A stretch of DNA of 64,000 nucleotides from Neelides folsomi (lineage: Eukaryota > Arthropoda > Collembola > Neelipleona > Neelidae). The DNA is taken from assembly GCA_034687125.1 (NCBI GenBank), contig JAQGBZ010000135.1, positions 1-64,000 on the forward strand, read 5' to 3'. Numbering within the stretch: the stretch's first letter is position 1; each line of letters starts with the position of its first letter. The translations under genes and the position numbers were made by a program. Below, one piece after another: positions 53,300 to 64,000 of this stretch. The notes below the pieces were generated by a model. That model saw only the letters and a list, made by a program, of their open reading frames with translations. It was not told the origin of the DNA and ran no database searches.

Positions 53300-54460
53300 C
53301 TGAACCAACCTACACAAATAGAAAAATGAGTAAGATTATTGGGAGCATTCGAAGACTCGTCCAGGAACTGAGGAGAGGGAGGGTTGGATTAATTCTCCGA
53401 CCTCCGCAAGGGTTGCAACTTGAGATGAAGAAAAGAGAAAACGGAGGGATACAAAGAATGATGGGTGCCCTTAAGAAGAAGAGGTAGTTTCAATGGGCAA
53501 CGAGTGTGAGGAACCAAGGAGGGTTCTGAAGGCCTCGTTGGTTTTCTATAACCCCGTTCATTTTCTCCTCCCGTGCATGGAAGTTGGTGGGTCTATTTGG
53601 GCTCCTGGTTCTCTCCCGTCGTTGGGATATTGAGAAGAGAGCGGAATGGACGGTGGGAATAAATGGGAGAGGGGAAGGTTCTCTAGGATTTGAGGGTATT
53701 CTTCCATGGGCTTCGGGTTGAGTCCCTGCGCACGGTCTCAGCCCACGACGCGTATATTCCAACAAGGGAACATGGGAGTCCGGGAAGGATGCCTTTCCCC
53801 CTCGTCCCTCACTCCGAAGAACTCAACCTTGTCATCCCAACATGTTAGAGAAGAAGCTCCCACTCGCTCTCCGTCGCTCTCCTTGTCTGGACCCTCTGTA
53901 CTTGTAGACCTAGCCCACTCTCTCTTTCTTCACATATCACAAAGTGCAAATCTGTGGACCAACAACCATCAACAAATATACAGTTTTGACATCTTCATCT
54001 ATCCAAAGAAAATAGCTTTTATTTTCTCAATTAACATATTTGGAAAACAATCTCCAAGGTTTGAACATAACTCCAGGTTTTTTCCACATCAATATCAACA
54101 AAGTTCAAATTACTCTTCATCACTTACGCCTTCCTCATAATAATTACTATTGTGGGGTATCAAGTAACATTATATCACGTACTTTGGAAGAATTTCGATC
54201 GTTAATGTTTGTCAGCAAATAACAATAGTTTGAGTGTGAAGTTAGCAGATAAGAATTATTAAATCAATTGTACAAGAGCCCAAAAGTTCAAAAATCTTAA
54301 AGTACAAGTTTCAGCAGATCCTTCAACTAACACTTTTGAATGATCTGAATCTCGAACTCTAATTATTACATAACTAAAGTTACAGATACAGTTCCAAACT
54401 GCACTTTGATAAACCCAAGATAAACTCTTGTATTGAAATAGATACTCCAAGTTTACTTAT
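53300..54460 (+). promoter_or_regulatory. GC-richer block upstream of the plus-strand exon chain, possible promoter region
   Basis: After 11 kb of mainly AT-rich DNA the composition rises sharply here. The block precedes the first splice-bounded piece at 54561 of the candidate plus-strand gene, so it is where a promoter and first exon could lie. A 144-codon frame at 53706-54140 is Ser/Pro-rich without a domain. No core promoter element is identifiable; the call is positional. Confidence 0.15.
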
Positions 54461-54560
54461 TCAATAGTGGCTCCTAAAAAAGGACAAAAAACCCAGAACA
54501 AACTTTTGGCTTCTTCTTCGGTGAATAGAATAACCTAAATCGTCAGTTTTCCTTTTACAG

Positions 54561-54664
54561 CTGAAGAAATCTGTCAAACACTGGTACAAAGAATTGAATT
54601 AGAAATCAAGTTGAATAGTCTCCTTTAGAGCGGAAAAGAAGAGCCATTCACTCGTGAGGACGAT
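54561..54664 (+). ncRNA. Candidate exon A of the plus-strand gene (untranslated or damaged)
   Basis: An excellent acceptor (CAGTTTTCCTTTTACAG) precedes 104 nt ending GAT|GTAAGT. One frame is protein-like, EEICQTLVQRIELEIK then SGKEEPFTREDD, but it holds a single in-frame TAG between these parts. The other frames also have stops. As an untranslated exon it needs no frame. As coding sequence it would be a pseudo-exon or carry a sequence error. Just upstream, near 54467, a start-like GTGGCTCCTAAAAAAGG run resembles a lysine-rich N-terminus with GTG in place of ATG. Confidence 0.25.
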
Positions 54665-54993
54665 GTAAGTTTTCCCTGAATAGCAATGAGAAAAAAACCA
54701 TTAATTGGATATTCTCTTTCAACTGCATGTACGAAAGAGAGGCATTTGTGGAGTTTCCTCTAATTTGACTCTCAGGCATTTCATTGTTTACATCCGAAAC
54801 CTCTCATCTCACGCTCGTCCTCTTACTCTGTCTCTTTCCTTTTGACAATTTCATTAAGGCTCGGGTTCGGTTCGGATTATTCAAACGCATCTCATCTGCC
54901 TTCTTCTCATATGGAAAAGGCGTGTGTATAGAGACATATCTCTTCCGTCCCGACATGTTGAAAAATGATTCACATTTACACCAACTACGCCAG

Positions 54994-55068
54994 AAAGGGA
55001 TAGAGGGATATAACACGATGAATTCGACTCCACACGCATATACTTATCGATGTCGACTGCAGTCGTAC
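54994..55068 (+). other. Weak exon candidate before a GTAAGTAT donor
   Basis: A GTAAGTATT donor follows TCGTAC at 55068. Back to a modest acceptor (ACGCCAG) there are 25 open codons, KGIEGYN to RCRLQSY. The acceptor has a poor pyrimidine tract and the peptide is not recognised. The donor word is the only strong element. Confidence 0.12.
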
Positions 55069-55099
55069 GTAAGTATTCATATATGTTCAGTGCGTAACT

Positions 55100-56560
55100 C
55101 AAGGTTCCCGATGCATCTCCGATGCCGTGTAGGAAATTGGCATTTAGATCGCTCTCGATAAAGGGCTGACTAACGATAAGTGTGATATGGGGTTTTCTTC
55201 TTTTGACAGCTTATTTATTCAGAGGTTCGACTCCTTCCCCTCTCCAGAGGTTGGGGACTTTTGAAAGTCGGATTGTGGTCTGTTCTCACTTCTTCGCACA
55301 ATATCCGTCTCAATTAAAGGAGCGAGGAGGAGTTGGGAATTTCCAACGGTTCTTCACCTCTTCCTTGGAGGCAGGAGATGAAGGAGAATTCCCCAAGAGC
55401 CTTCACCAGTCCAGAGCATCCTTGTGATGTCGAGACTCGACGTGGGAGTTGATTATGGATATGGATTGGCACATGTTCCAAACTCGCCTGTTGAGCCCAC
55501 ATACGCCTTTCTTATAGTAAATCCTGTCCTCAGGATTGTATGAAATGGACGGTCCGTATAATAATGATAATAATAGAGGAGTAATAACCAAGAAGTTGGC
55601 TTGAATTCCAATCGCCTTTCAACACTCTCCCTCAATTTCATTTCACACTCTTGTCTCACCAGCCGCGATTCTCCTGGATTTGACTTAGGAAAACATATAT
55701 ACACTAAAGGGAATGAGATCTTTGGCCAATAAAACCTCCTCTTCACATCTGCACTTCATATTAGAGCCTTAAAGGACTGTTGGGCGAGCTGTCTAGGCCT
55801 TATCCAATTTACCATTCGGGAGAGGTCGACGAAGGAACGTGCACTGCTTATTCAATTACGACTCCGTTCGCAAGAGAGTGGATTGGATTGGAGCCACGAA
55901 AATGGAATCGAATCCCTTGGTGGCTTCCTAGGTTCAATCCCTTCCAAATCAAATAATATGACTCCAATAGCCTCTAATACATGTTTTACCTCTCTAACAC
56001 TTTGGGTCCTGCTGGTTTGAAGAGTAATGGCACACTCGCACAATATGAGAGTCAAGCATTGAATCATAAAGTAATTAAATTGTTAAAGCGGAAGCTATTA
56101 TACCTTTAAACCCTCCATATGCCAACAACCTTAGAAATGAATTAACACTTCAGACTGCTTTATTTCCTAAAAGCAAACATTCTCGGGACGCGCTAGAAAG
56201 CTTAAGCTCTATTTCAAATAATCTGCAAATTAATAAAACCCGGCAAATGAAGTCATCAAAGTAGGATTTAAAAGAGAATTACAAATGTATGAATATCTCA
56301 AGGAGTTCAAAAGTAGAGGCATTAAGCTCTTTTTTTATTAAAAAATACCAATCTTTGAATTTAATTTCAATTGCCTTTTGAGCATTTCAAACTAATTTTT
56401 GCATACATATGTAAGTATGACATATGCTGGTTCATACATACCTATTATACATATTACCACATAATAACAATTTAGCAAAATAAACTATTACCATATAATG
56501 CTTATGAAAGTAAAGTAGAATAATTTAGCAAGCAGAGAATGAAAATTTCCTCTTCATTGT
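55100..56560. other. Remainder of the GC-richer block, then AT-rich DNA
   Basis: Short overlapping frames to about 56.07 kb, followed by AT-rich sequence up to the acceptor of candidate exon B. No feature is seen. Confidence 0.4.
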
Positions 56561-56570
56561 ATTTCTGCAG

Positions 56571-56670
56571 TTGCCTCGCAGATGCATTATTTCCTTCGTT
56601 CCTCGCTGATCCCCACTTCTCTCATGGTCAAATGGCGCATGGACACCATCAACTCCAAATCGAATAAGAG
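56571..56670 (+). ncRNA. Candidate exon B of the plus-strand gene
   Basis: A strong acceptor with a pyrimidine tract (TCTTCATTGTATTTCTGCAG) opens a 100-nt segment ending AAGAG|GTAAAA, clearly GC-richer than its surroundings. One frame has a TGA; another is open to the donor (MHYFLRSSLIPTSLMVKWR...). A third reads ADPHFSHGQMAHGHHQLQIE and stops at 56665-56667, and could be a terminal coding exon. In the frame that matches the later exons the TGA lies upstream of the start codon in exon C. That fits a 5' untranslated exon. Exon status is fairly likely, role uncertain. Confidence 0.35.
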
Positions 56671-59600
56671 GTAAAAATTATACTACTGAAAAATATTACA
56701 TAATTATACCTTCCTACATGGAATTTGATAACACGGATGAATGAACTATGCAAATTTTGAAGTTCGAACAGGCAACTGAACTGGAAAATTGAAGGGAAAT
56801 TTTGTCCATCAATAGAGCAGAACTCTTAGACTCTAAAATGGTTCAATGCTGACTGTGAAGGCGTGTTCATGGGTTCAGCTATTGAGTTGATTTGACATTT
56901 TTTATATTGCTTCGTTTGAGATATACATGCATTCATATGAATCATCAGGGAATACATTCATATACATAAATATATGCTCAATTTCAGGGTGTCATAAAAA
57001 TGGTCTGACTGCAGGAGAGTTTCTACTTGGATGATGGAAGGAAGTAAAAAAGGAAGCTTAAATGTGCAGTTTCCTTCTTTCTCTCCCTGGGTGTTGGATG
57101 TATATCTCTCATCAATCTTGCTTTACAGCTCCTCTTTTGCATTTACAACAGCCCGGTTTCACATTGTAACTCTATTGTTGTTTCCTGAAGGAAATCCATA
57201 ATTAGGAGATTCGAGATTTTATCTCTAACTTTGCCACTAAAACACATTTTATTTCGGAACATATAAACAAAAACTTTTTAGACCGCAATCAATAACATTA
57301 CGATAGATATTATGTTCCTTGTAACATTCGTCAGCAAAAAGTTCAAGTTGCATACATAAAAAAGTTTCAATTTGTAACAAGCTTTACAGGTGTAAGTTTG
57401 ACAAAGTATAAATGTTCAGTGCTTCAAAAATTCAGCAGAAAATTTACATAGATTTATGCATCTCTATTAACTAAATTACACATAATTACATACTTACAAG
57501 TTCCTATTTTCCCACTTAAGTATGCAGAAAATTTCCCTTCATCTATCAATAATTAGCTAATTAAACAAAATTTATTAGTATCATTCAGGGCGAGAACAAA
57601 ATGTAATCAATTTAACTATCAAAACACCTCTCACTCATAGTCATGCAATTCAATCGAAAATTGCTAGTAAAATAACAGGCCAACATCAGCACAAGTACCT
57701 AGCGTGGGTAGGTATCCATAAATACAAAGAGCTCGATGTTGTTATATCCATTAATTGAGATCTGGCTAATATTAATTAAATAGATATTTATGGCATTTCT
57801 AGTGAGGTGTAGAGTAAATATAAGTACATTTTTATACTGCATAATAAGTACACACATGTATGGTATGTTTATAGCCTGTTCTGTAGTGAAATAAAGATCT
57901 ACAATATGGTATATGCTATACTATTAGTAATATTATAAGTATATTATATCTACATAGCTACCTATAAGCCGACTCAAAATATATTTTAAGTATTTCTCCG
58001 CTTCGTAGTTCTCATTATTTTTTGCAATATTAAATGTAAATAGAATAGAATGCTTAGCGTTAGAATTAACTATTATCATCTCTTTTCTTTGCCAATGGGT
58101 GGTAAAAGGCGTTTCTGCTTGCAAGAAAACCTATGCCGGTCGTTGTTATTTATATGTGTGCTGGAGCTGGTGAAAAATTTGCCATAAATGTAAATATTGG
58201 ATGCATTCTTCTCTACATCAGACTTTTACGAAGGTCTTCTATTTTACTTAATGGCTTAGATCTTTCATTTACTAGATACCTAGACACGCTATTAACATCG
58301 TCCTAAAATGAAAAGTGGTGACTGAGTTTTAAGACCTTCGAGTTTGTTTGACGATGAAATTCTGATATCAAAATTTCCTATTAGAAACTTCACTTAAACA
58401 GAAATTTTGACTTGCTTGTTGACTTTCAAGGTGTTGGCGAGTCTTGAAAAGCATTAAAATTTAGGAAAAACACACGATGGGTTTTGGTCCTGTAGTTAAT
58501 TCATTAATCGATTATTGTGAGAAAAGTTGAAAGTTTCCATCCACTACGTTTAAGTTTGAGCTATTTAATCTAATTTTAGTGAAATCACTTTCTTAAATTG
58601 AGAACCACCTTTCTTATGCTCATAAATTTGAGTCATCTTGAGCCAAAGTTGTAGATTGCCAATAACTAACGTTATTACTTTGATAAGGAAGTGATGAAAT
58701 GGTTCGTAGAAGTAATTGGGTGTAGATGGAACAAGAGCCAATTTAATTATCTTTATAAGAAGCAAATAGGGAGAGTCAGCCTCTCCTTCAGTCCTTCCTC
58801 ATTTCCCACTTCCGCTCCACATTTCTCGGAGATTCGAATAAATGTCTTTTCTCTTCCTTTCTAGTAATTATATTACCTTTTAGCGTGCGGGACAGGGAGG
58901 GCTAACTTTCCTATGTCCGGAAAAGAAAATTGAGCTGTTGTGTGCTCGTTCTCCGGAAAATAAGCTTCCCGGGATCTCGTACGTGCTCTGGACTAATAAT
59001 TCAACTCAGGCAGTTCCATCGGCAAAATCACTCGTCAATTTTCGAGTACATCCTCATTACACACGCATACGGACAGCATAAGAATGACTGATAAAAAACT
59101 AAAATTTTATTGAATTTTCGGAATTGATTTTTTTTTCAATTCATGATATGACTTGACTTGAATGCAGAATCAATATATGTGCAGGTATCTATATGTAAAG
59201 GTTGATGTTTTAGCGTGTCACATAATTTCCGACCTTTAATCATATGTAGGCTTCTATTTGATGGTTTGGAATCAAATGATCATCTTAACCATGCAACTCT
59301 CTATAGAAGGAAAGACAAGTTATTTTTTTCTCGATAATATTTTATAATTTTTATTTTTATTCTAATAATGTTTATTCTATTAACCTTATGTAATATATAG
59401 TATCTGTGTATCATATACCCAAGGGGAAGAAATCGTCCAATTTCACTTTTACAGATACTTTTGTTAGTGAGCAAAGTGAAATAATAAGATCTTTCGACAT
59501 TTATTCACGAGTTTAAAATATTCAAATGGAAGAAAAGCATTAAATTGTGAGGGCTGTCTGGTCCTTTTCAACATCAAGTTAGAGCTTATTGTGCAAAGTA

Positions 59601-61825
59601 AATATGAAAAGAGGCTTAACAATCACAATAAAATAAACCCTTATCCGCTTTAAAGTTTATTCCATTAAGAATTATAGGACCAACAGATGCATTGAAATTA
59701 CTGTATGATAAAAATTCTTTATTGTGACCCTTAGTTACGGCTCAGACAGCGTGCATAATATATTAATTAGGTAAAATACACTGTTGTACATATATATAAA
59801 ATATATGTAAAATATCTCTTATGTATTGTTAAGAAGTCTTTGCTAATATGATATTTTTGACATAGGCATAGAAAATTTTATACACTCACGAACTTAAGAC
59901 ATATGATGACTACTTATTAAATTTACATATGTAGGTAGATATACAGTTTTCTAAATCAACACTCGGCTGCTAATTACCATGCAGAGTCAAATTAGATTTT
60001 AACATTAGCACTTTATTAATTTGGGTTTGACATTTCGATTTCGCTAATACGGAATCCTTTGTTCTGCACTTATAAAGCACTACTTCTATTTTTGAATATC
60101 ATTTCCTTCTCAAGAAAGTCGCGCTCAATAAGGCTTTACCTTTATTGTGCGCATTCATTAATTATCATTTCATTATGATGAGACGCCGTCTCAACTTCTC
60201 CCTTTCTTCCGTTACTTTTCATCGTTTGATCAAGAAATTAATTGTCTCAAGACATAATGCTCAAAAGGTTGATTCTCTTTAACTCGAGTAACACTTCAAT
60301 CTGCACCTAATACTTACTTACAGTGTTTATTAAAATAGGAACTTGAGTGTTTCATAACCAGCCAGGGTCTTCAGCCTCATCCATAACAATCATGCATCTC
60401 TACAAAATTATTATCCAATTGACTCTTATTACGAACTTCGTCTATCCAAACTCCCAAACCAATATAAGCTACCGAGGAGCTTTTTTGTACACGTATAACC
60501 GGGAGAGGATAGTTTTTGCGAACCATCACGGCAATTTTTTACAAGAGATTATATGTGAGAATAAATACATACTTCAACTTCACTGTGGCAATACAACCTT
60601 TAATTTTATGATCTCTCTCTATAAGTGTTAGATAGTGTATGCGCAAATTCATGTAATTTTAGGTAGACGTTTTTTCTCATCTTCAAGATATTAAGATGCT
60701 TACAATCAGAGGCGAAGGTAACGTAGAAACGAGCGTATAATTACTTTCGTCTGGAGCCTGGTATGAAATTAGACGTGTTTCTTCGTTATAGAGAAAAAGC
60801 CGCCCCTTTGCAATAACTTTATTTATCTACTTCAGTATTTGGGCATTCAAAGGGTTTCGACTCCCTTTAAACCATCATGGTCACACTATTAAAAATCACG
60901 AGTTTCATGAGTTAATGTCTTCAGAGGATTGGATCATCACAAGTATATGGAGTTTATTCTTTCAAATTCACGATATTCTTGTCATTCAGATATCTGATTT
61001 CACTTAACTATGAGTTTAGGGCCATGTCATGTCTAGTATTTTTATAACAGTCAATAGAAATATTTTTCCAATTCATATTTCATAATAAATATTCAACAAT
61101 ATTCAAACATTGGTTTCGACTTTCAAAAAATATATAATTACGAGTACTTATTAAGTATAACTATATAACCTAAATTTTAATATTACCTAAATATTATAAC
61201 ATTAAATATTATACAAAAATGAATTAATGAATTTTATGTATGATTTATACATAAAACACATTCCTATGTACATATATCGAACATCATAGCATAAATACAT
61301 GCATATTTCTATATAATTTTTTTAGCTCATTTAGTTTACTATGGTAAATGCATATTCTATGAAATCTCAATTGTATCGTATTGTCCACTGAATCAGGCTT
61401 TATCACTCCATTGTTGAATTTCTTTATATGGAAATGGAGCTAACATTAAGTTACGGCCTCAGTCTTCAGTCGAGTAAATGAATTCAGTTGAACTTGTGTG
61501 TATGGGTATAAAATAAGATATTAAAAGACAGCAAATACCTACTAATATTTCAACTTTGGAATCTGATCTTTAAGTTAAAAAAAATCGGGGCCGAAGGACA
61601 CTTGTCAAAATATGCGTTTCTTTCCATTTCCATCTACTTACTCATAGACCTTTTCACTAACAATAAGTGTGTATAGAGAGATATGTGTGTACACACAAAT
61701 GTTTGTTCAATTATAACCGCAAACATTTAAGACTCACTAAATTGAGTGAAAAAATGATTGAAAAAATTGTCCTGTGTATTATAGGCCTCATCTTAACTCT
61801 GTTCTTTTCTTTCTCTCTCTTCTAG
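56671..61825. other. AT-rich stretch, probable intron between candidate exons B and C
   Basis: The stretch starts with GTAAAA and ends with a long pyrimidine tract and TAG. It holds only short frames (up to 94 codons at 60347-60631) without recognisable content. A GC-richer patch lies at about 58.8-59.1 kb. Confidence 0.35.
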
Positions 61826-61854
61826 GAATGCAGCGTTGTCCATACATTTCGGAG
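61826..61854 (+). CDS. Candidate exon C (29 nt) with start codon of the plus-strand gene
   Basis: One of the best acceptors in the window, an almost pure pyrimidine run of about 20 nt ending TTCTAG, precedes 29 nt that end GGAG|GTAACA. The ATG at 61828 with G at -3 begins MQRCPYISE and ends in phase 0, which fits the next piece at 62340 also opening in phase 0. With exon B spliced in front, the same frame has a TGA upstream, so this ATG could start translation. Chance micro-exons are common, but acceptor quality and phase support it. Confidence 0.35.
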
Positions 61855-62339
61855 GTAACAGCGACTCAATTTCCTATCTCACAAAGCCTTTTACTTTTCC
61901 ACACAACCTCTTTTAATAAACCGAGAAAACCTCTACTAATAAACAATAAACTTAAGAGGAACTTTCCTCCAATGTAAATGCTGTATGTACATGTGGTATA
62001 CGTATGTACCAGTATGCGTACTTATTTCAAAGTATACATAACTTGTAGTTGTGGTGGTAGTAGTAAAAGTAAATACATAAACATTTCTCTCAAAGCCTGA
62101 GAAAATAAAACATTCTTTTATCGACTTTCCCTTTCTTATTGACCTCTTGAGAAAAGAGGACACACCAGAGCGTAAAAAATCACAGAATGCTTGGAATTTT
62201 TTGAGCAGAACATTTAAATTGTTGTTAAAGGGGTTTAAATAGTCGGTCTAGTATGTGTAATATTTATTGGTTTATTTGTTTTGGTTTGCACACCACGTTG
62301 TAAAGCTGGATTATATCTAATTTGAAATTTTGAATTCAG

Positions 62340-62582
62340 ATGAAGCAACGGTTCTGGAGGAGTAATAACAACGGTAACGAGAGCAGCAAAAGATTAGCCG
62401 ACGACGAAGGAGACGAACTTCTCAAGAGCGTAGCAATGACTACTAAAAGCAAGCAATCCACCATTGCCCGCCTCGCCCAGCCCGAACCCGACGACCCCGA
62501 TGAGTCCCTGCCGATGTTACCGCCGTCAGCCATCCCATCCGGAACGCCCGCACCTCCCCAGTCCGTCTCCACATTTGTCAAG
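62340..62582 (+). CDS. Candidate coding exon D: acidic, Pro-rich, probably disordered segment of an unrecognised protein
   Basis: An AG (TTGAATTCAG) is followed by ATG and 81 open codons, GC-rich against AT-rich surroundings, with third-position choices typical of coding DNA. The start is basic (MKQRFWRS), followed by an Asn/Ser patch, LADDEGDELLK, KQSTIARL, then acidic PEPDDPDESLP and a Pro/Ser tail. No membrane helix or known domain is visible. An in-frame TGA lies just before the AG. At the 3' end the frame meets AAG|GCAAGT at 62583, the consensus of a GC-AG intron donor. If it is not spliced, the frame runs three more codons to a stop at 62589-62591. It looks like the N-terminal tail of a larger cytosolic or membrane protein continuing past the window. 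Function unknown. Confidence 0.45.
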
Positions 62583-62591
62583 GCAAGTTGA

Positions 62592-64000
62592 AAGGGGAGG
62601 AAAATCAAATAACATTAAGCCCCATATGCCATTTTTTGGAAAGACATGGGTGGTTGGAAATTGGATTTCTTTTAAGTTCCAACGATTAAATCCTACGTAC
62701 GCGTGGTTGGAAGGGTCATGAAGAGGCGAAGTACCACAAAATGAGCCAGCGGATCATGAGTCACTTTCATCCCCCATCGATCCCACATGAATGGAACTCA
62801 CCCCGGCCCTCGAGCGGTCCTGGAATCTATTCGGGACTCGGCGTACGCCGCTCCCCTAGTCACGTGTTGCATAATAATACATACAAAGCCCGGCCCTCAC
62901 TTTCTCTTAGAAATTCAGGGTGGGTTTTCATGATGTTCGGAGTGAGACCTGAATCCTTTTTAAGCTTTCCCACACTCATCGGCCTCTCTATGTTGCTTCG
63001 TTCGCATATTACGCATAAAACGATAAAACTTTTCCTTCGCCCTCCACATCTTTCCACTCACACGTATTTCACATATGGGGAATCATTGATTGATTTAAAG
63101 CCGCAGACAATATTGCATATTTACTTTTATGTATCTTATATCAATACATTCAGCTCGTAACTTCAGTACATTACATCTATAGCATAACCAGTTTACATTC
63201 CTAATAGCCTTATACCAATACTACATACTATACATCTTCTTAGGCTCTAAATATTTAACAATGTAAGAAATTTGGAAATACTATTATGGCCATGTGAAAT
63301 TGAATTCCAAGTTTTGGGTAATTGACTATAAATTACGCTCCTTCAATTTCTTGCATTTATTGATATGAATTCGATATCAAATAAAGTTATTGCCAAAGAC
63401 GATACAAAAATACAATGAATGTAAAATAACTATTATTACACAGTTGAGTACAATAACAACAACCATTTACATTGTACATAGAGTTCACAAATGTTAAGGG
63501 AGTTTAAGAATAAGGCAATAACATTTTATTTAAGAGCGTATTTAGAATATAACGTTACTTCAAGTTAATTGAACACGATTGGATATCACGTGTAACAAAA
63601 GTAAACAAATAATAGAAATCTCATTATAATTGTAACAACATTATATATATTGTAGCTTTCATATCTAGTCATTTGATATAATATATCTATCTACGTAAGG
63701 CCTGTGAATACTTCTAAAATTCATTGGATTATTTGTTGTTATTTTTCCTACCTGTAGAAAAGCAGGTGATCAATAATCCAATGAAAAGCAACCCGATCCC
63801 CAGCACATGCCAATTGAATAATTTATAATGGCAGAGTGTTCCCCCTTCACTTCACTGAGCAGTCAGAACCGATGATGAAAAAGATCTAGTGAGGTGATGT
63901 GATTACAAGGCGGGAACCAATCAAACCATTTTGATCCACCCTAAAAAAGAACTCGAGATGTGTCCTGTAGGTGTTTTCGGGAATGGAAACCGCGTCCTTT
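62592..64000. other. Downstream of exon D, probable intron
   Basis: GC-richer to about 63.1 kb, with a 139-codon frame (62741-63160) lacking domain or splice support, then AT-rich. A structured inverted repeat lies at 63720-63785. No further exon was identified. Confidence 0.35.
63720..63785. repeat. Nested hairpin, 14-bp outer stem with inner ACCTG/CAGGT stem
   Basis: TTCATTGGATTATT (63720-63733) is exactly complementary to 63772-63785. Between them ACCTG and CAGGT pair across an 8-nt loop. The two stems are joined by about 16 nt on the left and 4 nt on the right, so it is not a regular microRNA precursor. It could be a short MITE core or a structured intronic RNA. Confidence 0.65.

Noticed and set aside
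53706-54140. 144-codon Ser/Pro-rich plus-strand frame
   Set aside because: No domain, no conserved motif and no splice continuity with the exon-like pieces downstream.
62637-62662. GAAAGACATGGGT, identical to the 5' part of miR-71
   Set aside because: The 3' half differs and neither flank contains a complement to the GACATGGGT part, so no precursor hairpin can form. No miR-2-type neighbour is seen.

Overview
This is eukaryotic, almost certainly metazoan DNA. It is AT-rich and nearly all non-coding, with short exons bounded by GT-AG (and possibly one GC-AG) splice signals, many small TIR-bounded elements and no prokaryotic gene organisation. The one firmly recognised protein piece is a TMTC3-type exon. 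The TA-rich microsatellites and compact exons would suit an arthropod, perhaps a copepod-like crustacean, but that placement is a guess.

Left part (1-14.4 kb, minus strand). A TMTC3-like gene (ER-membrane O-mannosyltransferase with TPR repeats, acting on cadherins) has an exon at 1387-1581. This exon carries the first membrane helix and the luminal FDD motif. A His-rich exon at 14248-14355 ends in a strong donor and is phase-compatible with it, so it may be the 5' coding exon of the same gene across a 12.7-kb intron. The rest of the gene lies to the left of the window.

Middle (14.4-53 kb). No protein could be recognised with confidence. To about 42 kb the DNA alternates between moderately GC-rich blocks full of CTC/GAG/TCC words and AT-rich linkers. 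A possible minus-strand gene has exons at 39345-39510 and 38930-38955. From 42 to 53 kb it is mostly AT-rich and repeat-derived. It holds several terminal-inverted-repeat elements (42218-42742, 44376-44579, 46239-47312) and a diverged duplicated segment (45.48-46.06 and 47.85-48.11 kb) with traces of a minus-strand coding relic. Other elements lie at 23180-23326 and 37872-38303.

Right part (53-64 kb, plus strand). A chain of exon-like pieces with good splice sites (54561-54664, 56571-56670, 61826-61854, 62340-62582) can be read as the 5' end of an unrecognised gene. Its first two exons would be untranslated and its start codon would be in a 29-nt exon. The last piece encodes an acidic, proline-rich, apparently disordered segment with clear coding character, and any further exons lie beyond the window.

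No operon, CRISPR array, rRNA, intact tRNA or viral gene was seen. Composition statements are by eye, and no similarity search or splice scoring was run.
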